Assembly (NCBI GenBank): GCA_040878325.1
Contig: JBBDMM010000002.1
Coordinates: 94,176-158,175, forward strand
Length of the DNA: 64,000 bases
Direction: 5' to 3'
From: Acidimicrobiia bacterium
GTDB taxonomy: Bacteria; Actinomycetota; Acidimicrobiia; Spongiisociales; UBA11373
Below are positions 55,294 through 63,916 of the stretch, piece by piece. The notes below the pieces were generated by a model. The model saw only the letters and a list, made by a program, of their open reading frames with translations. It was not told the DNA's origin and searched no databases. The first letter of the stretch is position 1. Every line of letters begins with the position of its first letter. Position numbers and translations under genes: made by a program.

Positions 55294-55814
55294 GCGCGGA
55301 CCCAGCGATCCTTCGCGGGAGGACGTCGGCCCTCGAGGAGAAGCCTCACCGTCGCCGGCTGGGGAACCGGAAGGCGCACCCCGACTCCGGGCAATCTGGC
55401 GAACGACGGGGTCGCCTGGAACACGGCTGGCCCCTCCTGTGGAGCGAACAGCGACCCGGGTAGAAGCAGCCTCACAGGAACCACCGGCATGGGGAGCCCA
55501 GCGGGGACGGGCCGGGGCGGCAGGCGAAGCACCAGTCGCGGAAGATGGGCGAGCAGGGCTTCGACGACGGGCCTCGCCTGGAGTGGCGCCACCCCGCCGT
55601 TGCGCAGCACTCCGATCCCCCGGCGTGGCGTCAGGTCATCCTTACGCACCCCGTCTCGCACCAGGTCGGCCAAAGATCGGTCGCCCGGATACTGCGGCCC
55701 GAGAGGATCGAGATCGACCACCACCGCGTCGTCGGCGGCGAGCGCCAAACCGAGCGGAGCGAGCGCGCCGAGGAGACCGTCCTCCGGCGTCCAGACAGCC
55801 AGCGCCGAAAACAA
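55257..55814 (-). CDS. CpaE/TadZ-like protein of the Tad locus, ATPase part not visible
   Basis: 185 residues. The N-terminal half resembles the tail of a MinD-like fold (AADDAVVVDLDPLGPQYPGD, DRSLADLV), but the deviant Walker A KGGVGKT and switch motifs are absent. It lies where the Rv3660c-type CpaE protein lies in mycobacteria (350 residues), so this may be a shortened form. It is the first gene of the Tad operon; a heptamer repeat lies 68 bases upstream. Confidence 0.65.
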   Translation of the reverse strand: MFSALAVWTPEDGLLGALAPLGLALAADDAVVVDLDPLGPQYPGDRSLADLVRDGVRKDDLTPRRGIGVLRNGGVAPLQARPVVEALLAHLPRLVLRLPPRPVPAGLPMPVVPVRLLLPGSLFAPQEGPAVFQATPSFARLPGVGVRLPVPQPATVRLLLEGRRPPAKDRWVRAWRSAWSLPWQQ

Positions 55815-55881
55815 AGGATTGGCTCCTTGGTGGGGCCGGCAACGTACGCGCCCAGCGTCTCGGACTCAAGGGGGTCGGTCG

Positions 55882-55942
55882 GCGCAATGCGCGATGCGCT
55901 CCGCGGCAGACCGGGCCAGTTGCTCATTGCGCATTGCGGAGT
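55882..55942. repeat. Inverted pair of heptamer arrays (GCGCAAT / GCGCATT)
   Basis: Left GCGCAAT GCGCGAT GCGCTCC (55882-55902); right GCTCATT GCGCATT GCGGAGT (55922-55942). Same family as 51917-51999; the two copies bracket the Tad operon. It lies between divergent genes. Confidence 0.82.
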
Positions 55943-55987
55943 CACGACCAGAAGCTCAACGGCACCCGCCCCGTACAATCCCTCTCG

Positions 55988-56764
55988 ATGCGCGCCGCTT
56001 TTTTCGATCTCGACAAGACCGTCATCGCCCGGTCTTCGACCCTCGCCTTCACCGGGCACCTCTACCGGGCCGGCATGCTGGGGCGACGGGTGTTGGCGCG
56101 TGCGGCCATGGGCCAGTTGATGTTCACGCTGTTCGGGGCCGACGAAGACCAGTTGGAAAGGGCCCGTGACGCCATGCTGCGCCTCATCAAGGGGTGGGAT
56201 CGGGCCGAGGTCGAGCGCATCGTCGAGGAGGCGCTCGAGGAGGTCGTCGCCCCGATCGTCTACGCCGAAGCACTCTTCCTCATCGACGAGCACACCCGGG
56301 AGGGACGAAAGGTGTTCATCGTCTCCGCCAGCCCGTACGAGGTGGTGCACCCGCTGGCTCGCTACATCGGGGTGGAAGACGTGATCGCCACCCAGGCACG
56401 GGTCGACGAGAACGGCCTCTATACCGGTGAGGTCGAGTTGCATGCCTACGGCGCCGAGAAGGCCAACGCGGTACAGGCGGTGGCCGTGGAGCAGGGCATC
56501 GACCTGGCCGATTCGTTCGCCTACTCGGACAGCATGACCGACCTGCCCCTGCTCGAACTCGTCGGCAATCCCCATGCGGTCAACCCCGAGAAGGAACTGC
56601 GGGCCATCGCCGAGCAGCGCGGCTGGCCGATCCTCCAGTTCCAGCGCCAGGTGAGCCTCACCAAGCGCCTCACCCGCCCGGTACCGCTCATCTCCGGCGC
56701 CACCGTCGCCGCCGTGATCGGAGCCGCCATCGCCTGGGGACTGATGCGAAAACGCCGTTCGTAG
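55988..56764 (+). CDS. HAD-IB family phosphatase (SerB-like)
   Basis: 258 residues. HAD motif I FFDLDKTVIARSS, motif II VFIVSASPYEVV, the Lys in GAEKANAV, motif III YSDSMTDLPLLE. A C-terminal hydrophobic helix (SGATVAAVIGAAIAWGLM) suggests a membrane anchor. It is the Rv3661-type neighbour of the Tad locus. Substrate unknown; phosphoserine or lysophospholipid-type phosphates are candidates. Confidence 0.88.
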   Translation: MRAAFFDLDKTVIARSSTLAFTGHLYRAGMLGRRVLARAAMGQLMFTLFGADEDQLERARDAMLRLIKGWDRAEVERIVEEALEEVVAPIVYAEALFLIDEHTREGRKVFIVSASPYEVVHPLARYIGVEDVIATQARVDENGLYTGEVELHAYGAEKANAVQAVAVEQGIDLADSFAYSDSMTDLPLLELVGNPHAVNPEKELRAIAEQRGWPILQFQRQVSLTKRLTRPVPLISGATVAAVIGAAIAWGLMRKRRS

Positions 56765-56799
56765 AGTCGTAGCGGTCCTCTCGCGCCAGCAGTGCCCAT

Positions 56800-56869
56800 G
56801 GCCGACGGCCTACGGCCAACATTCAGACCCACTGAAGCCAACGGCGTGTCTGGCCGTAGGCCGTCGGCC
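56800..56869. repeat. Inverted pair of heptamer arrays (GGCC-type), 19-base perfect arms
   Basis: GGCCGACGGCCTACGGCCA (56800-56818) and its exact reverse complement (56851-56869) enclose 32 bases. Each arm is itself a heptamer array (GGCCGAC GGCCTAC GGCCAAC; GGCCGTA GGCCGTC). Related to 27143-27225. The hairpin could also end transcription of the upstream HAD gene. Confidence 0.88.
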
Positions 56870-56916
56870 TCTCCCACGACGGGAACACTCCTCACTGCTC
56901 TACCGTTCTGATCATC

Positions 56917-57546
56917 ATGTTCGGTCACAAATCCCAGATGATCTCTCCGTCCGACGCTCTCGATGGTCGCCCGGCGGCGATCCCCACCACCGACACCCAT
57001 TTCGTCAACGGCAACCCGATCCACCCGCCCTTCCCAGATGGGATCGAGACGGCGGTGTTCGGGATGGGGTGCTTCTGGGGGGCCGAGAAGCTGTTCTGGG
57101 AGACGCCGGGAGTCTTCAGCACCGCGGTGGGCTACGCCGGTGGGTTCACCCCCAACCCCACCTATGAAGAGGTGTGCTCAGCGCTAACGGGCCACACCGA
57201 AGTGGTGCTGGTCGCCTTCGATCCGAAACAGATCTCGTTTGACGCGGTGCTCCGGCTGTTCTGGGAGAACCACGACCCCACTCAGGGCATGCGCCAGGGC
57301 GCCGACCGCGGCACCCAGTACCGCTCGGCGATCTATACCCAGTCGGACGATCAGGCCGACGCCGCCAAGCGCAGCCGCGACATGTTCCAGGCCGAGTTGA
57401 AGAAGTCAGGCTTCGGCGAGATCACCACCGAGATCCAGCCGCTGGGCGACTTCTACTACGCCGAGGGCTACCACCAGCAATATCTAGAGAAGAACCCCAA
57501 CGGCTACTGCCCGGATCACTCGTGCGGAGTGGGGTTTCCGGGGTGA
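56917..57546 (+). CDS. msrA: Peptide methionine sulfoxide reductase A
   Basis: Repairs oxidised Met-(S)-sulfoxide. The 209 residues include [19 protein letters not shown] with the catalytic Cys, [39 protein letters not shown] and a C-terminal CPDHSCG that can supply resolving Cys residues. A N-terminal extension of about 40 residues fits the longer, E. coli-like MsrA form. Confidence 0.95.
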   Translation: MFGHKSQMISPSDALDGRPAAIPTTDTHFVNGNPIHPPFPDGIETAVFGMGCFWGAEKLFWETPGVFSTAVGYAGGFTPNPTYEEVCSALTGHTEVVLVAFDPKQISFDAVLRLFWENHDPTQGMRQGADRGTQYRSAIYTQSDDQADAAKRSRDMFQAELKKSGFGEITTEIQPLGDFYYAEGYHQQYLEKNPNGYCPDHSCGVGFPG

Positions 57547-57650
57547 CTGAGCTTACCTTGTCCCGATGGCGCGGTCAGTCCCCGACAACCACGAGCGAGT
57601 CCTCACCTGCCTCGAACTGAGTGAGGTCGCTGTCCAGAATCATCACTTCA

Positions 57651-58334
57651 ATGGGCCTCATCTTCCTGTTCGACGTCGACAACACGCTGCTCGACCACGA
57701 CGCCCTCAAGGTGACCCTCGGAGACGCTCTGTTGGCCTCGCTGGACGGGACCGATGTCGCCCTCTTCTGGGAGCTGTACGAGCAGGTCCGGCGCGATCTG
57801 GGGCTGGTCAGCCTTCCCGAGACGGTGGAACGGTTCCTGCCAACCCATTGTGAGGATCCCCTCGCCCCTCAGAAGCTGGCCGAGGTGCTGTTTCATCTCG
57901 ACCTCGGATCGTGCCTTCGTCCCGGGGCGGTCGAACTCCTCAGGAAGGCGAGCGAGTTCGGGACCACCGTGATCCTCTCCAACGGCGACCAGTTCTTCCA
58001 ACGCTGGAAGATTTGGCAATCCGGCCTCGCCGAAGCGGTGGGGGGCCGAGTGTGGGTGTTTCCCGACAAGGTGGACCACTTCGAGGACCTCGACTCACGG
58101 TTCGGGATGGACTCGCGGTTTGTACTCGTCGAGGACAAAGCGGACGCGTTGGCAGCGGCCCAGGCTCACTGGCGGCACCGGGTGACGACGGTGCTGGTGG
58201 CGTTCGGGCATCATGCCGCCTCCGACACGTCCGGCGTCGAGGTCGACATGATCGTGGGGTCGCCGGCCGAACTCTTGGCGCGCTTCGGCGAAATGCTCCC
58301 GAGCGGGTGGGGTGACCACTCTTCCGCACCTTGA
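57651..58334 (+). CDS. HAD-superfamily hydrolase
   Basis: 227 residues: motif I FLFDVDNTLLDHD, motif II VILSNGDQFF, Lys in FPDKVDHF and motif III VLVEDKADALAAA. Motif III has E-D rather than D-D. A cap domain lies near residues 20-85. From ATG 57651 the start matches the family; an upstream GTG adds ten residues. Substrate unknown. Confidence 0.82.
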   Translation: MGLIFLFDVDNTLLDHDALKVTLGDALLASLDGTDVALFWELYEQVRRDLGLVSLPETVERFLPTHCEDPLAPQKLAEVLFHLDLGSCLRPGAVELLRKASEFGTTVILSNGDQFFQRWKIWQSGLAEAVGGRVWVFPDKVDHFEDLDSRFGMDSRFVLVEDKADALAAAQAHWRHRVTTVLVAFGHHAASDTSGVEVDMIVGSPAELLARFGEMLPSGWGDHSSAP

Positions 58335-58383
58335 AGGATTCGGGTGTCCGGACCCAGGCGGTCGTGACCAAGCGCCGCGGATC

Positions 58384-59211
58384 TCACTGAGGCTCGTCTT
58401 TGGTCCCGGCCGCGGCGGCGGCAACCCCCAGCAGGACGAGTGTGACCGCGACGAGCGTCGCCCCGAGAGGGTGCGCGGCGACGACACCGGCGATCCGAGC
58501 CGCGGTGGCCTCGATCCAGTCGACGATCGGGTTGCCAGCAAGACTCCCGGCGCCCGACGACAGCACGGTCGCCCAATACCAGACCATGAATGCTCCGGCC
58601 GAGAGCACCAGCCAACCGGCGATCGTGTGGATGTGCGGGCTGAGGCGTCGCATCCCGGCCACTACGCGGTCTTGTCCGAGACCGATGGCCACCGTGATCG
58701 TCGTCACCGACAGGGTCATGCCGAGCGCGTAGGCCCCGAATGTCAGTAGTCCGCCGCCGAGGCCGTCTCCGGTCAGGGCGCCGGCGATGAGGCTGAGGAA
58801 GATCGGAAGCGTGCAGGACAGGGAAGCGACGCCATAGGATGCGCCGAAGCCGAACATGCCTGCGGGTGTGCGGTCCCTCGTTCCGCGAACTCCCGGCACG
58901 AGGGCCGCGAGGACATTGCGACCGGCGAGCAGTGCGACGCCGACAACGATCAACCCGCCCCCGATGAGCAGGGTCACCCATGGGATCCAGGCGACCACGG
59001 CCCTGACCCCGAGGGTCACGAGCGTGCCCACCAGGAGGAAGACTGCGACGAAGCCTGCAGATACCGAGGCGGCGACGGTGAAGATCCGCCCGGGATGCTC
59101 CGAATCTCGTCCCAGGAAGAGGCCCACGTAGGCGGGGAGCATCGCGAAGCCGCAGGGGTTCACCGTCGAGATGACCCCCGCGGCGAAGGCCGTCGCGATC
59201 ACTGTGTCCAT
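58384..59211 (-). CDS. ccdA: CcdA-type thiol-disulfide membrane transporter
   Basis: 275 residues, about 6-7 helices. The two redox Cys sit in VNPCGFAMLPAYVGLFLG and VASLSCTLPIFLSLIAG, as in CcdA/DsbD. It moves reducing power across the membrane for cytochrome c maturation or other extracytoplasmic thiols. The thioredoxin-like partner lies 16 bases upstream on the same strand. Longer starts add Cys-rich shadow sequence. Confidence 0.9.
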   Translation of the reverse strand: MDTVIATAFAAGVISTVNPCGFAMLPAYVGLFLGRDSEHPGRIFTVAASVSAGFVAVFLLVGTLVTLGVRAVVAWIPWVTLLIGGGLIVVGVALLAGRNVLAALVPGVRGTRDRTPAGMFGFGASYGVASLSCTLPIFLSLIAGALTGDGLGGGLLTFGAYALGMTLSVTTITVAIGLGQDRVVAGMRRLSPHIHTIAGWLVLSAGAFMVWYWATVLSSGAGSLAGNPIVDWIEATAARIAGVVAAHPLGATLVAVTLVLLGVAAAAAGTKDEPQ

Positions 59212-59227
59212 GCTCGTCCTCGACTTG

Positions 59228-59749
59228 TCACCCGAGTAGCTCGGACTCGATGATGCGTCGCAGATCGTCCTCGAACAGCACGCCTCCGTGCACTCGGACG
59301 ACCGAGCCGTGCGCATCGATGAAGACCGTCGTCGGCATGGCGATCCCGCCGAACATCCGGTACAGGGCCCCGTCGCGGTCGTGGACCATTCGATACTCGA
59401 CGCCGGTCTCGTCGATGAGCCTCAGCGCTGCGTCGACACTGATCTCCTGCATGTTGAGGCCGAGGAAGACGACGCGATCGCCGAATTCGCGGTGGACATC
59501 CCCGAAGTCGGCCATCTCGGCGACACAAGCAGGGCACCATGACGCCCAGAAGTTGAGGACGACCGGCGTTCCCGCCAGGTCGGCCAGGTCTCCGGTGCTG
59601 CCGTCGAAGAATTCAAGGCGGGCGCTCACAGGCTGACCCGGCTCCGCCCCGGGCTGATCACCTGCTCCAAGCGCGATCACGAGGACGGCCGCGATCGCGG
59701 CCGCGGCCGCCGAGGCGAGTGCGTAGGTGCGTGTGCGCTGTGGTGCCAT
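59228..59749 (-). CDS. Membrane-anchored thioredoxin (TlpA/ResA-like)
   Basis: 173 residues: an N-terminal anchor (YALASAAAAAIAAVLVIALG), then a thioredoxin fold with NFWASWCPACVAEMADF (active site CPAC) and the cis-Pro in GGIAMPTTVFID. It should receive electrons from the adjacent CcdA and reduce an extracytoplasmic target, perhaps the DUF3179 protein encoded divergently at 59913. Confidence 0.9.
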   Translation of the reverse strand: MAPQRTRTYALASAAAAAIAAVLVIALGAGDQPGAEPGQPVSARLEFFDGSTGDLADLAGTPVVLNFWASWCPACVAEMADFGDVHREFGDRVVFLGLNMQEISVDAALRLIDETGVEYRMVHDRDGALYRMFGGIAMPTTVFIDAHGSVVRVHGGVLFEDDLRRIIESELLG

Positions 59750-59912
59750 CGACCCCTCCCTTCCGGTGGTTTGGGGTGTCCCGAGTGGCGGGACGTCCCA
59801 AACCCCCGGGTCGTATCGAGAGGAACGTTGGCGCATTCACCCGTCGTCGCACGAATGTCGGCCTTCTTACAGTCCTCGGAACCTGCGGCGTCCGACCAGA
59901 GTTGTGCTGAGC

Positions 59913-61106
59913 ATGCCGGTGCCCTCGACTTTGGTCGGACTCGCCTCTGCGCTCTCGATGGTGCTCGCCGGCTGCGCTACGCCCACCGACACCACAGGAA
60001 CGGGCCTGAATCACCCGGCCGAGGCGCCCCTCACCGACCGCGGAGCCCTTCCCCAGGGCCCCTCTGCCCTCGACACGCTTGACGACCCGGCCTTCCCCGA
60101 GCCCCTGATCGACCCGGAGGAGATCATCTCGGGCGGGCCAACCCCGGACGGCATTCCGTCCATCGACGATCCGCGCTTTCTCACCGTGGACGAGGTCGAC
60201 TGGATTCGTGACCAGGAAGCGGTGGTGGCGGTTGTGATCGACGGCGACGCTCGGGCCTATCCGGCCCAGATACTCATCTGGCATGAGATCGTCAATGACA
60301 CGGTTGGGGGCGTCCCGGTCGCCGTCACCTTCTGCCCCCTCTGCAACAGCGCGGTGACGTTCCGTCGAGTCATCGACGGCGTCGAGACCACGTTCGGCAC
60401 ATCGGGCCGGCTGTTCGCTTCTGCCCTGGTCATGTACGACCGGGCCACCGAGTCACTCTGGACCCATTTCGACGGTCGCGCCGTCGTCGGGGTGCTGGCC
60501 GGTCGCCGCCTCGATCCGATTCCTGCCCCGCTCATGTCATGGGAAGAGTTCCGCACTGCATACCCCGACGGCCTCGTCCTCGACAAGTTCCGTACCGGGC
60601 ACTCGCGCCGATACGGCGACAACCCCTACGTCGGTTACGACGATCCGGACGGCTTCCCCTTCCTGTTCCGCGGTGACGCGGATGGGCGGCTGCGGGCGAT
60701 GCAGCGCGTCGTGGGTGTGGAGTTGGGTGGCGCCGCCAAGGCGTGGTCTCTCGACGCCGTATCGGGTGGCGAGGCACGGGCGACCAATGACACGATCGGA
60801 GGGACCCCGATCGTCGTATTCTGGCGGGCCGGCCAGGCCAGCGCCACCCATCAATTTCAGACCGACATCGGACGGATGGTCGGCACTGTCGGCGTGTTCT
60901 CACCGGTTGTCGACGGCCGGGTCCTCACCTTCCGCGCCGATGGCGACGGCTTTATCGACGGCGAGACGGGATCGCGCTGGGACATCACGGGGCGCGCCAT
61001 TGCCGGGCCGTTGACTTCTACGACCCTCGAGAGGCTTCACCACCTCGACACGTTCTGGTTCGCCTGGTCGACCTACCAGCCGGACGGCGTACTCATCGAG
61101 CCGTGA
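59913..61106 (+). CDS. DUF3179-domain lipoprotein
   Basis: 397 residues. A signal peptide ends in lipobox VLAGC. The DUF3179 core has VVIDGDARAYPAQILIWHEIVND, then FCPLCNSAVTF (a CxxC pair), TFGTSGRLFASALVMYDRAT and SLWTHFDG, repeated motifs of the family. The family's function is unknown. The CPLC pair and position next to CcdA and thioredoxin suggest a thiol-redox or metal site. Confidence 0.85.
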   Translation: MPVPSTLVGLASALSMVLAGCATPTDTTGTGLNHPAEAPLTDRGALPQGPSALDTLDDPAFPEPLIDPEEIISGGPTPDGIPSIDDPRFLTVDEVDWIRDQEAVVAVVIDGDARAYPAQILIWHEIVNDTVGGVPVAVTFCPLCNSAVTFRRVIDGVETTFGTSGRLFASALVMYDRATESLWTHFDGRAVVGVLAGRRLDPIPAPLMSWEEFRTAYPDGLVLDKFRTGHSRRYGDNPYVGYDDPDGFPFLFRGDADGRLRAMQRVVGVELGGAAKAWSLDAVSGGEARATNDTIGGTPIVVFWRAGQASATHQFQTDIGRMVGTVGVFSPVVDGRVLTFRADGDGFIDGETGSRWDITGRAIAGPLTSTTLERLHHLDTFWFAWSTYQPDGVLIEP

Positions 61107-61149
61107 GTCTGACTGCGACCAGCCCGGGAACCGGATCACCGCTGTCGGG

Positions 61150-62331
61150 TCAGACTTGGACGGGTACGAGTCCCCGGTCCCAGTCGGGGTTCGGGGGCAC
61201 CGGGACCGGTTCCCAAACCCGGGCGTTCGGCCAGAAGCGGGGCACGTCCTTGGCGAATGCCGTGAATCCCGGCAGCCGGTGAAGGATGCTCCCTCGGAGC
61301 GCTCCCTTTAGAGCGATGCCGCGCGCCGGATCCCAAACCGATGCCGTCTCCAGGTCGATGAGCGAGTCTCCCACCACCGCCAACGTGACCGTCTGATCGT
61401 CGAGGGTCCGAAGGAGCACCGACCACCGGCGCTCGTCGCGAGGGTCGCTCACGACGGCGATCGGGGTTCCAGCCACCACCTCGTTGGCGACTCCTACCTC
61501 GCGAAGGTCCTCGATCGCGAACGTGACCGCCTCGCCGGCGAACTCGACGACCACGACGATGTCGTCGAGGCCGATCCGTGCGTACGGGCCGGGAGTCTCG
61601 AGTACCCACTCCGGGGTCTCAAGTGCCCAGGTGTCGGGATACGCCTCACGCCAGGCCCCCCAAGTCGTCAGCTCTGATGCAAGCCGCTCGACCGTTGCCC
61701 CGGTTCGGGGACCGAGGATCGCCTCACCGAGGGGCTGGCTCCACACGCTTCCGGTGTCGTGGTCCCACCAGGTCATGGCGTTGCGGTAGAGGGCACCCTG
61801 GATGCCGAACAGGATCTCCTGCCCATCCAGTTCGCGGCGGTGGACCATTGCGGTCCCACAGAGCGGGCACCAGGTGACCACGACGGGAATTCCAGCTACG
61901 CGGTCGATAACCATCTCGCGGATGTCGAGGAAGATCACCGGATACGCCCGGGCGTCCCCATCGATTTCCAGGCCGATGACCAGCATGTCATCGCTCCATG
62001 AGACCTCTTCAGCCGGAAGGAAGACAGGGTCGTAGATGGGCAGGATTTCGTCTCGAGGGAGCGCGTGACGAAATCCCTCTGGAATCTGCTCGCCCGCCCA
62101 GACCGGGTCGTACACCCGGCCGGGAAGCGCCCTGAGCGCGGGGTCGTAGGCGCGGTCCGGGGTGGCTGCCGGCGACGCGGTGTCTACCCGGACTCCGGCC
62201 GGATTCTCGACGGTGGTCGGCGATGGCGCCAGAGTCTCGTCGCCCCCACCCGGCCCGTACCGGGCCGTGACGATCAGCGAGGCCACGAGGATGACCGATC
62301 CGATCGGAAGGGCGATGGCGGTGGGGCGCAT
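61150..62331 (-). CDS. DUF3179-domain membrane-anchored protein
   Basis: 393 residues: N-terminal helix (AIALPIGSVILVASLIVTA) after a short basic start, a linker, then the DUF3179 core with LEIDGDARAYPVIFLDIREMV, TWCPLCGTAMVHRR, LFGIQGALYRNAMTWWDHDTG and SVWSQPLG. Organised like the protein at 59913 but convergent with it. It is the last gene behind the MerR-type promoter. An imperfect inverted repeat (61106-61156) between the two DUF3179 genes may end both transcripts. Confidence 0.84.
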   Translation of the reverse strand: MRPTAIALPIGSVILVASLIVTARYGPGGGDETLAPSPTTVENPAGVRVDTASPAATPDRAYDPALRALPGRVYDPVWAGEQIPEGFRHALPRDEILPIYDPVFLPAEEVSWSDDMLVIGLEIDGDARAYPVIFLDIREMVIDRVAGIPVVVTWCPLCGTAMVHRRELDGQEILFGIQGALYRNAMTWWDHDTGSVWSQPLGEAILGPRTGATVERLASELTTWGAWREAYPDTWALETPEWVLETPGPYARIGLDDIVVVVEFAGEAVTFAIEDLREVGVANEVVAGTPIAVVSDPRDERRWSVLLRTLDDQTVTLAVVGDSLIDLETASVWDPARGIALKGALRGSILHRLPGFTAFAKDVPRFWPNARVWEPVPVPPNPDWDRGLVPVQV

Positions 62332-62369
62332 GGGGTAGGAACGGTGTGGCCTCGGGACCTGTTCCCTGC

Positions 62370-63182
62370 TCAGATCAGCGGTGACGGCAGCGCGACGAGA
62401 AGGACGAACCAACTGCCGAGAGCGATGAGCACATAGCCGCTCCACTTCCTCACCGAGGACCCGACCATGCGGAAGGCCCGCAGGGACTCTCCTGTGGCCA
62501 GGCTCACCGCCACGGAAGCGGAGGCAATCAGCACCGTGAACACGCCGATCGCGGAGGCGAACGACCACAGGGTCGTCGCCGTGTCGGTGGTGAGGGACTG
62601 AGCGGCCAGACCGGCGAGGAGTGCTCCGGTGCATCCGAACCCGGCGAGCAGGTAACCGAGCCCATACCCGATGTCCCTTGCCCAGCGCCGCTCGGACGTC
62701 GGTTCCAGGGCCCTGGCAGCCGTGGTTGCGACGCGATCGAAGATCCTGAGGCGCAGCCGGAGCAGGTGAGCCTGATGGGCACCGAGAACGATCAGGAAGG
62801 CACCGACGAGGGCCCTCAGGGTCCGGCCGACGGGTCTGTCGAAGGCGACGGCCTTGCCGACGGCATCGCCCGCGGCCACGACCACCACCGCGACGAGAGA
62901 CAGTAGGACGGCAACGCCAAGGGCCACCCGGAAGGCGCCGAGGAGCCCCTGACGAGGCGTCTCGGCCGATCGCCTGGTCAGAAAGGTGAGCAGGAGGGGG
63001 AACGAGCAGGGCGAGAAGAAGGCGGCGAAGCCGGTGGCCGCTCCGAGGCCGACGGACCCGGCTGCCACCCCGCCGGAGGCGACGACGCGGAACCCGAGAT
63101 ACCCGAAGACGCCGACGGTCACAAGACCGAGAGCGACGACCACGAACCGGGCTCGTGCCCGGCGGGCGAGGCGGCGATCCAT
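62370..63182 (-). CDS. Second CcdA/DsbD-like membrane protein in the mer-type operon
   Basis: 270 residues from ATG 63182 (GTG 63197 would add five). About 7 helices; Cys in AAFFSPCSFPLLLTF and AGFGCTGALLAGLA correspond to the CcdA pair. It follows the merA remnant directly, with only 4 bases after its stop. CcdA-like proteins next to mer genes may move reductant or metal; the role here is inferred. Confidence 0.82.
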   Translation of the reverse strand: MDRRLARRARARFVVVALGLVTVGVFGYLGFRVVASGGVAAGSVGLGAATGFAAFFSPCSFPLLLTFLTRRSAETPRQGLLGAFRVALGVAVLLSLVAVVVVAAGDAVGKAVAFDRPVGRTLRALVGAFLIVLGAHQAHLLRLRLRIFDRVATTAARALEPTSERRWARDIGYGLGYLLAGFGCTGALLAGLAAQSLTTDTATTLWSFASAIGVFTVLIASASVAVSLATGESLRAFRMVGSSVRKWSGYVLIALGSWFVLLVALPSPLI

Positions 63183-63186
63183 CGTT

Positions 63187-63478
63187 TCAGGCTGCACGGC
63201 AGCCCAGCGTCTTGACGTCCGTCCCGAAGCCTTGGGCGGGGAGTTTCAAGGCTTCGGCCATCGTGAGGCAGGGGTGATGGGTGCCGGCGATCTCGTCGAT
63301 GGTGGCCCGGTACTTGAGCGCCATGACGGAGGCCTGGATCACATCGCCGGCGCCGTCGGAGATCATGTGAGCGCGGATGGAGGCGCCCGCTGGCTTCATC
63401 GGCTACCAGCTCGGGCACGCCATGGGTCTCATGATCGACGGTCGCCCCGGGGACTACCTCGAGAGGCAGCACCGAGCT
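63187..63478 (-). pseudogene. merA: C-terminal remnant of mercuric reductase (merA), frameshifted
   Basis: The DNA encodes only the dimerisation domain of MerA. One frame reads VLPLEVVPGATVDHETHG and PELVADEASGR (to about 63400); a second frame continues GASIRAHMISDGAGDVIQAS, HPCLTMAEALKLPAQ and ends LGCRAA. The first stretch aligns with the MerA segment before the dimer helix, so a frameshift lies near 63395. The catalytic redox Cys, FAD and NADPH domains are absent, and the terminal CC pair is CR. The 5' end overlaps the merR tail. Confidence 0.8.
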
Positions 63479-63887
63479 GCGCGGGCAGGTTCCCGGCCTC
63501 GACGATGTGGCAGACGTAATCACCCCGCGGCCGGTTGTCGGCCGCCTCGTCCGCGAGCTTCAGGAGCCGCTTCAGCTCGCGCTGCAGCGCCTGCAGCTCC
63601 CGAATTCGCTCGCCGATCAGCGATGCCTCGCGTGCCATCGCGGCCCACACGACCTCACACGGGGCCTGGCCGGCGTGTCTCAGCTCCACGATCTCGCGGA
63701 TGTCGTCCAGGGGGATCTCGAGGCGTCGGGCGCGCCTGACGAAGCGCAGCAGCTCGACGTCTTGGTCCGAGTAGTCCCGGTAGCCGGATTCGGTACGCTC
63801 GGGACCCGGCAGCACGCCCTGCTTCTCGTAGAAGCGGATGGCGCTGGCTTCCAGTCCGGCTGCTCCGGCAGCTTCACCGATACGCAT
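63429..63887 (-). CDS. merR: MerR-family regulator with disrupted C-terminus
   Basis: 152 residues. HTH (MRIGEAAGAAGLEASAIRFYE), wing (GYRDYSDQDVELLRFVRRAR), long dimer helix, and metal-type Cys in GQAPCEVV and DYVCHIVEAG. Normal proteins end a few residues after CHIVEAL; here 19 more residues (NLPAQLGAASRGSPRGDRR) come from DNA that in another frame is merA. The gene therefore seems fused to the merA remnant by a deletion. AAGGAG lies 7 bases before the ATG. Confidence 0.85.
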   Translation of the reverse strand: MRIGEAAGAAGLEASAIRFYEKQGVLPGPERTESGYRDYSDQDVELLRFVRRARRLEIPLDDIREIVELRHAGQAPCEVVWAAMAREASLIGERIRELQALQRELKRLLKLADEAADNRPRGDYVCHIVEAGNLPAQLGAASRGSPRGDRRS

Positions 63888-63916
63888 CGAAGACTCCTTG
63901 GGTGGTCTCCTTGTGC

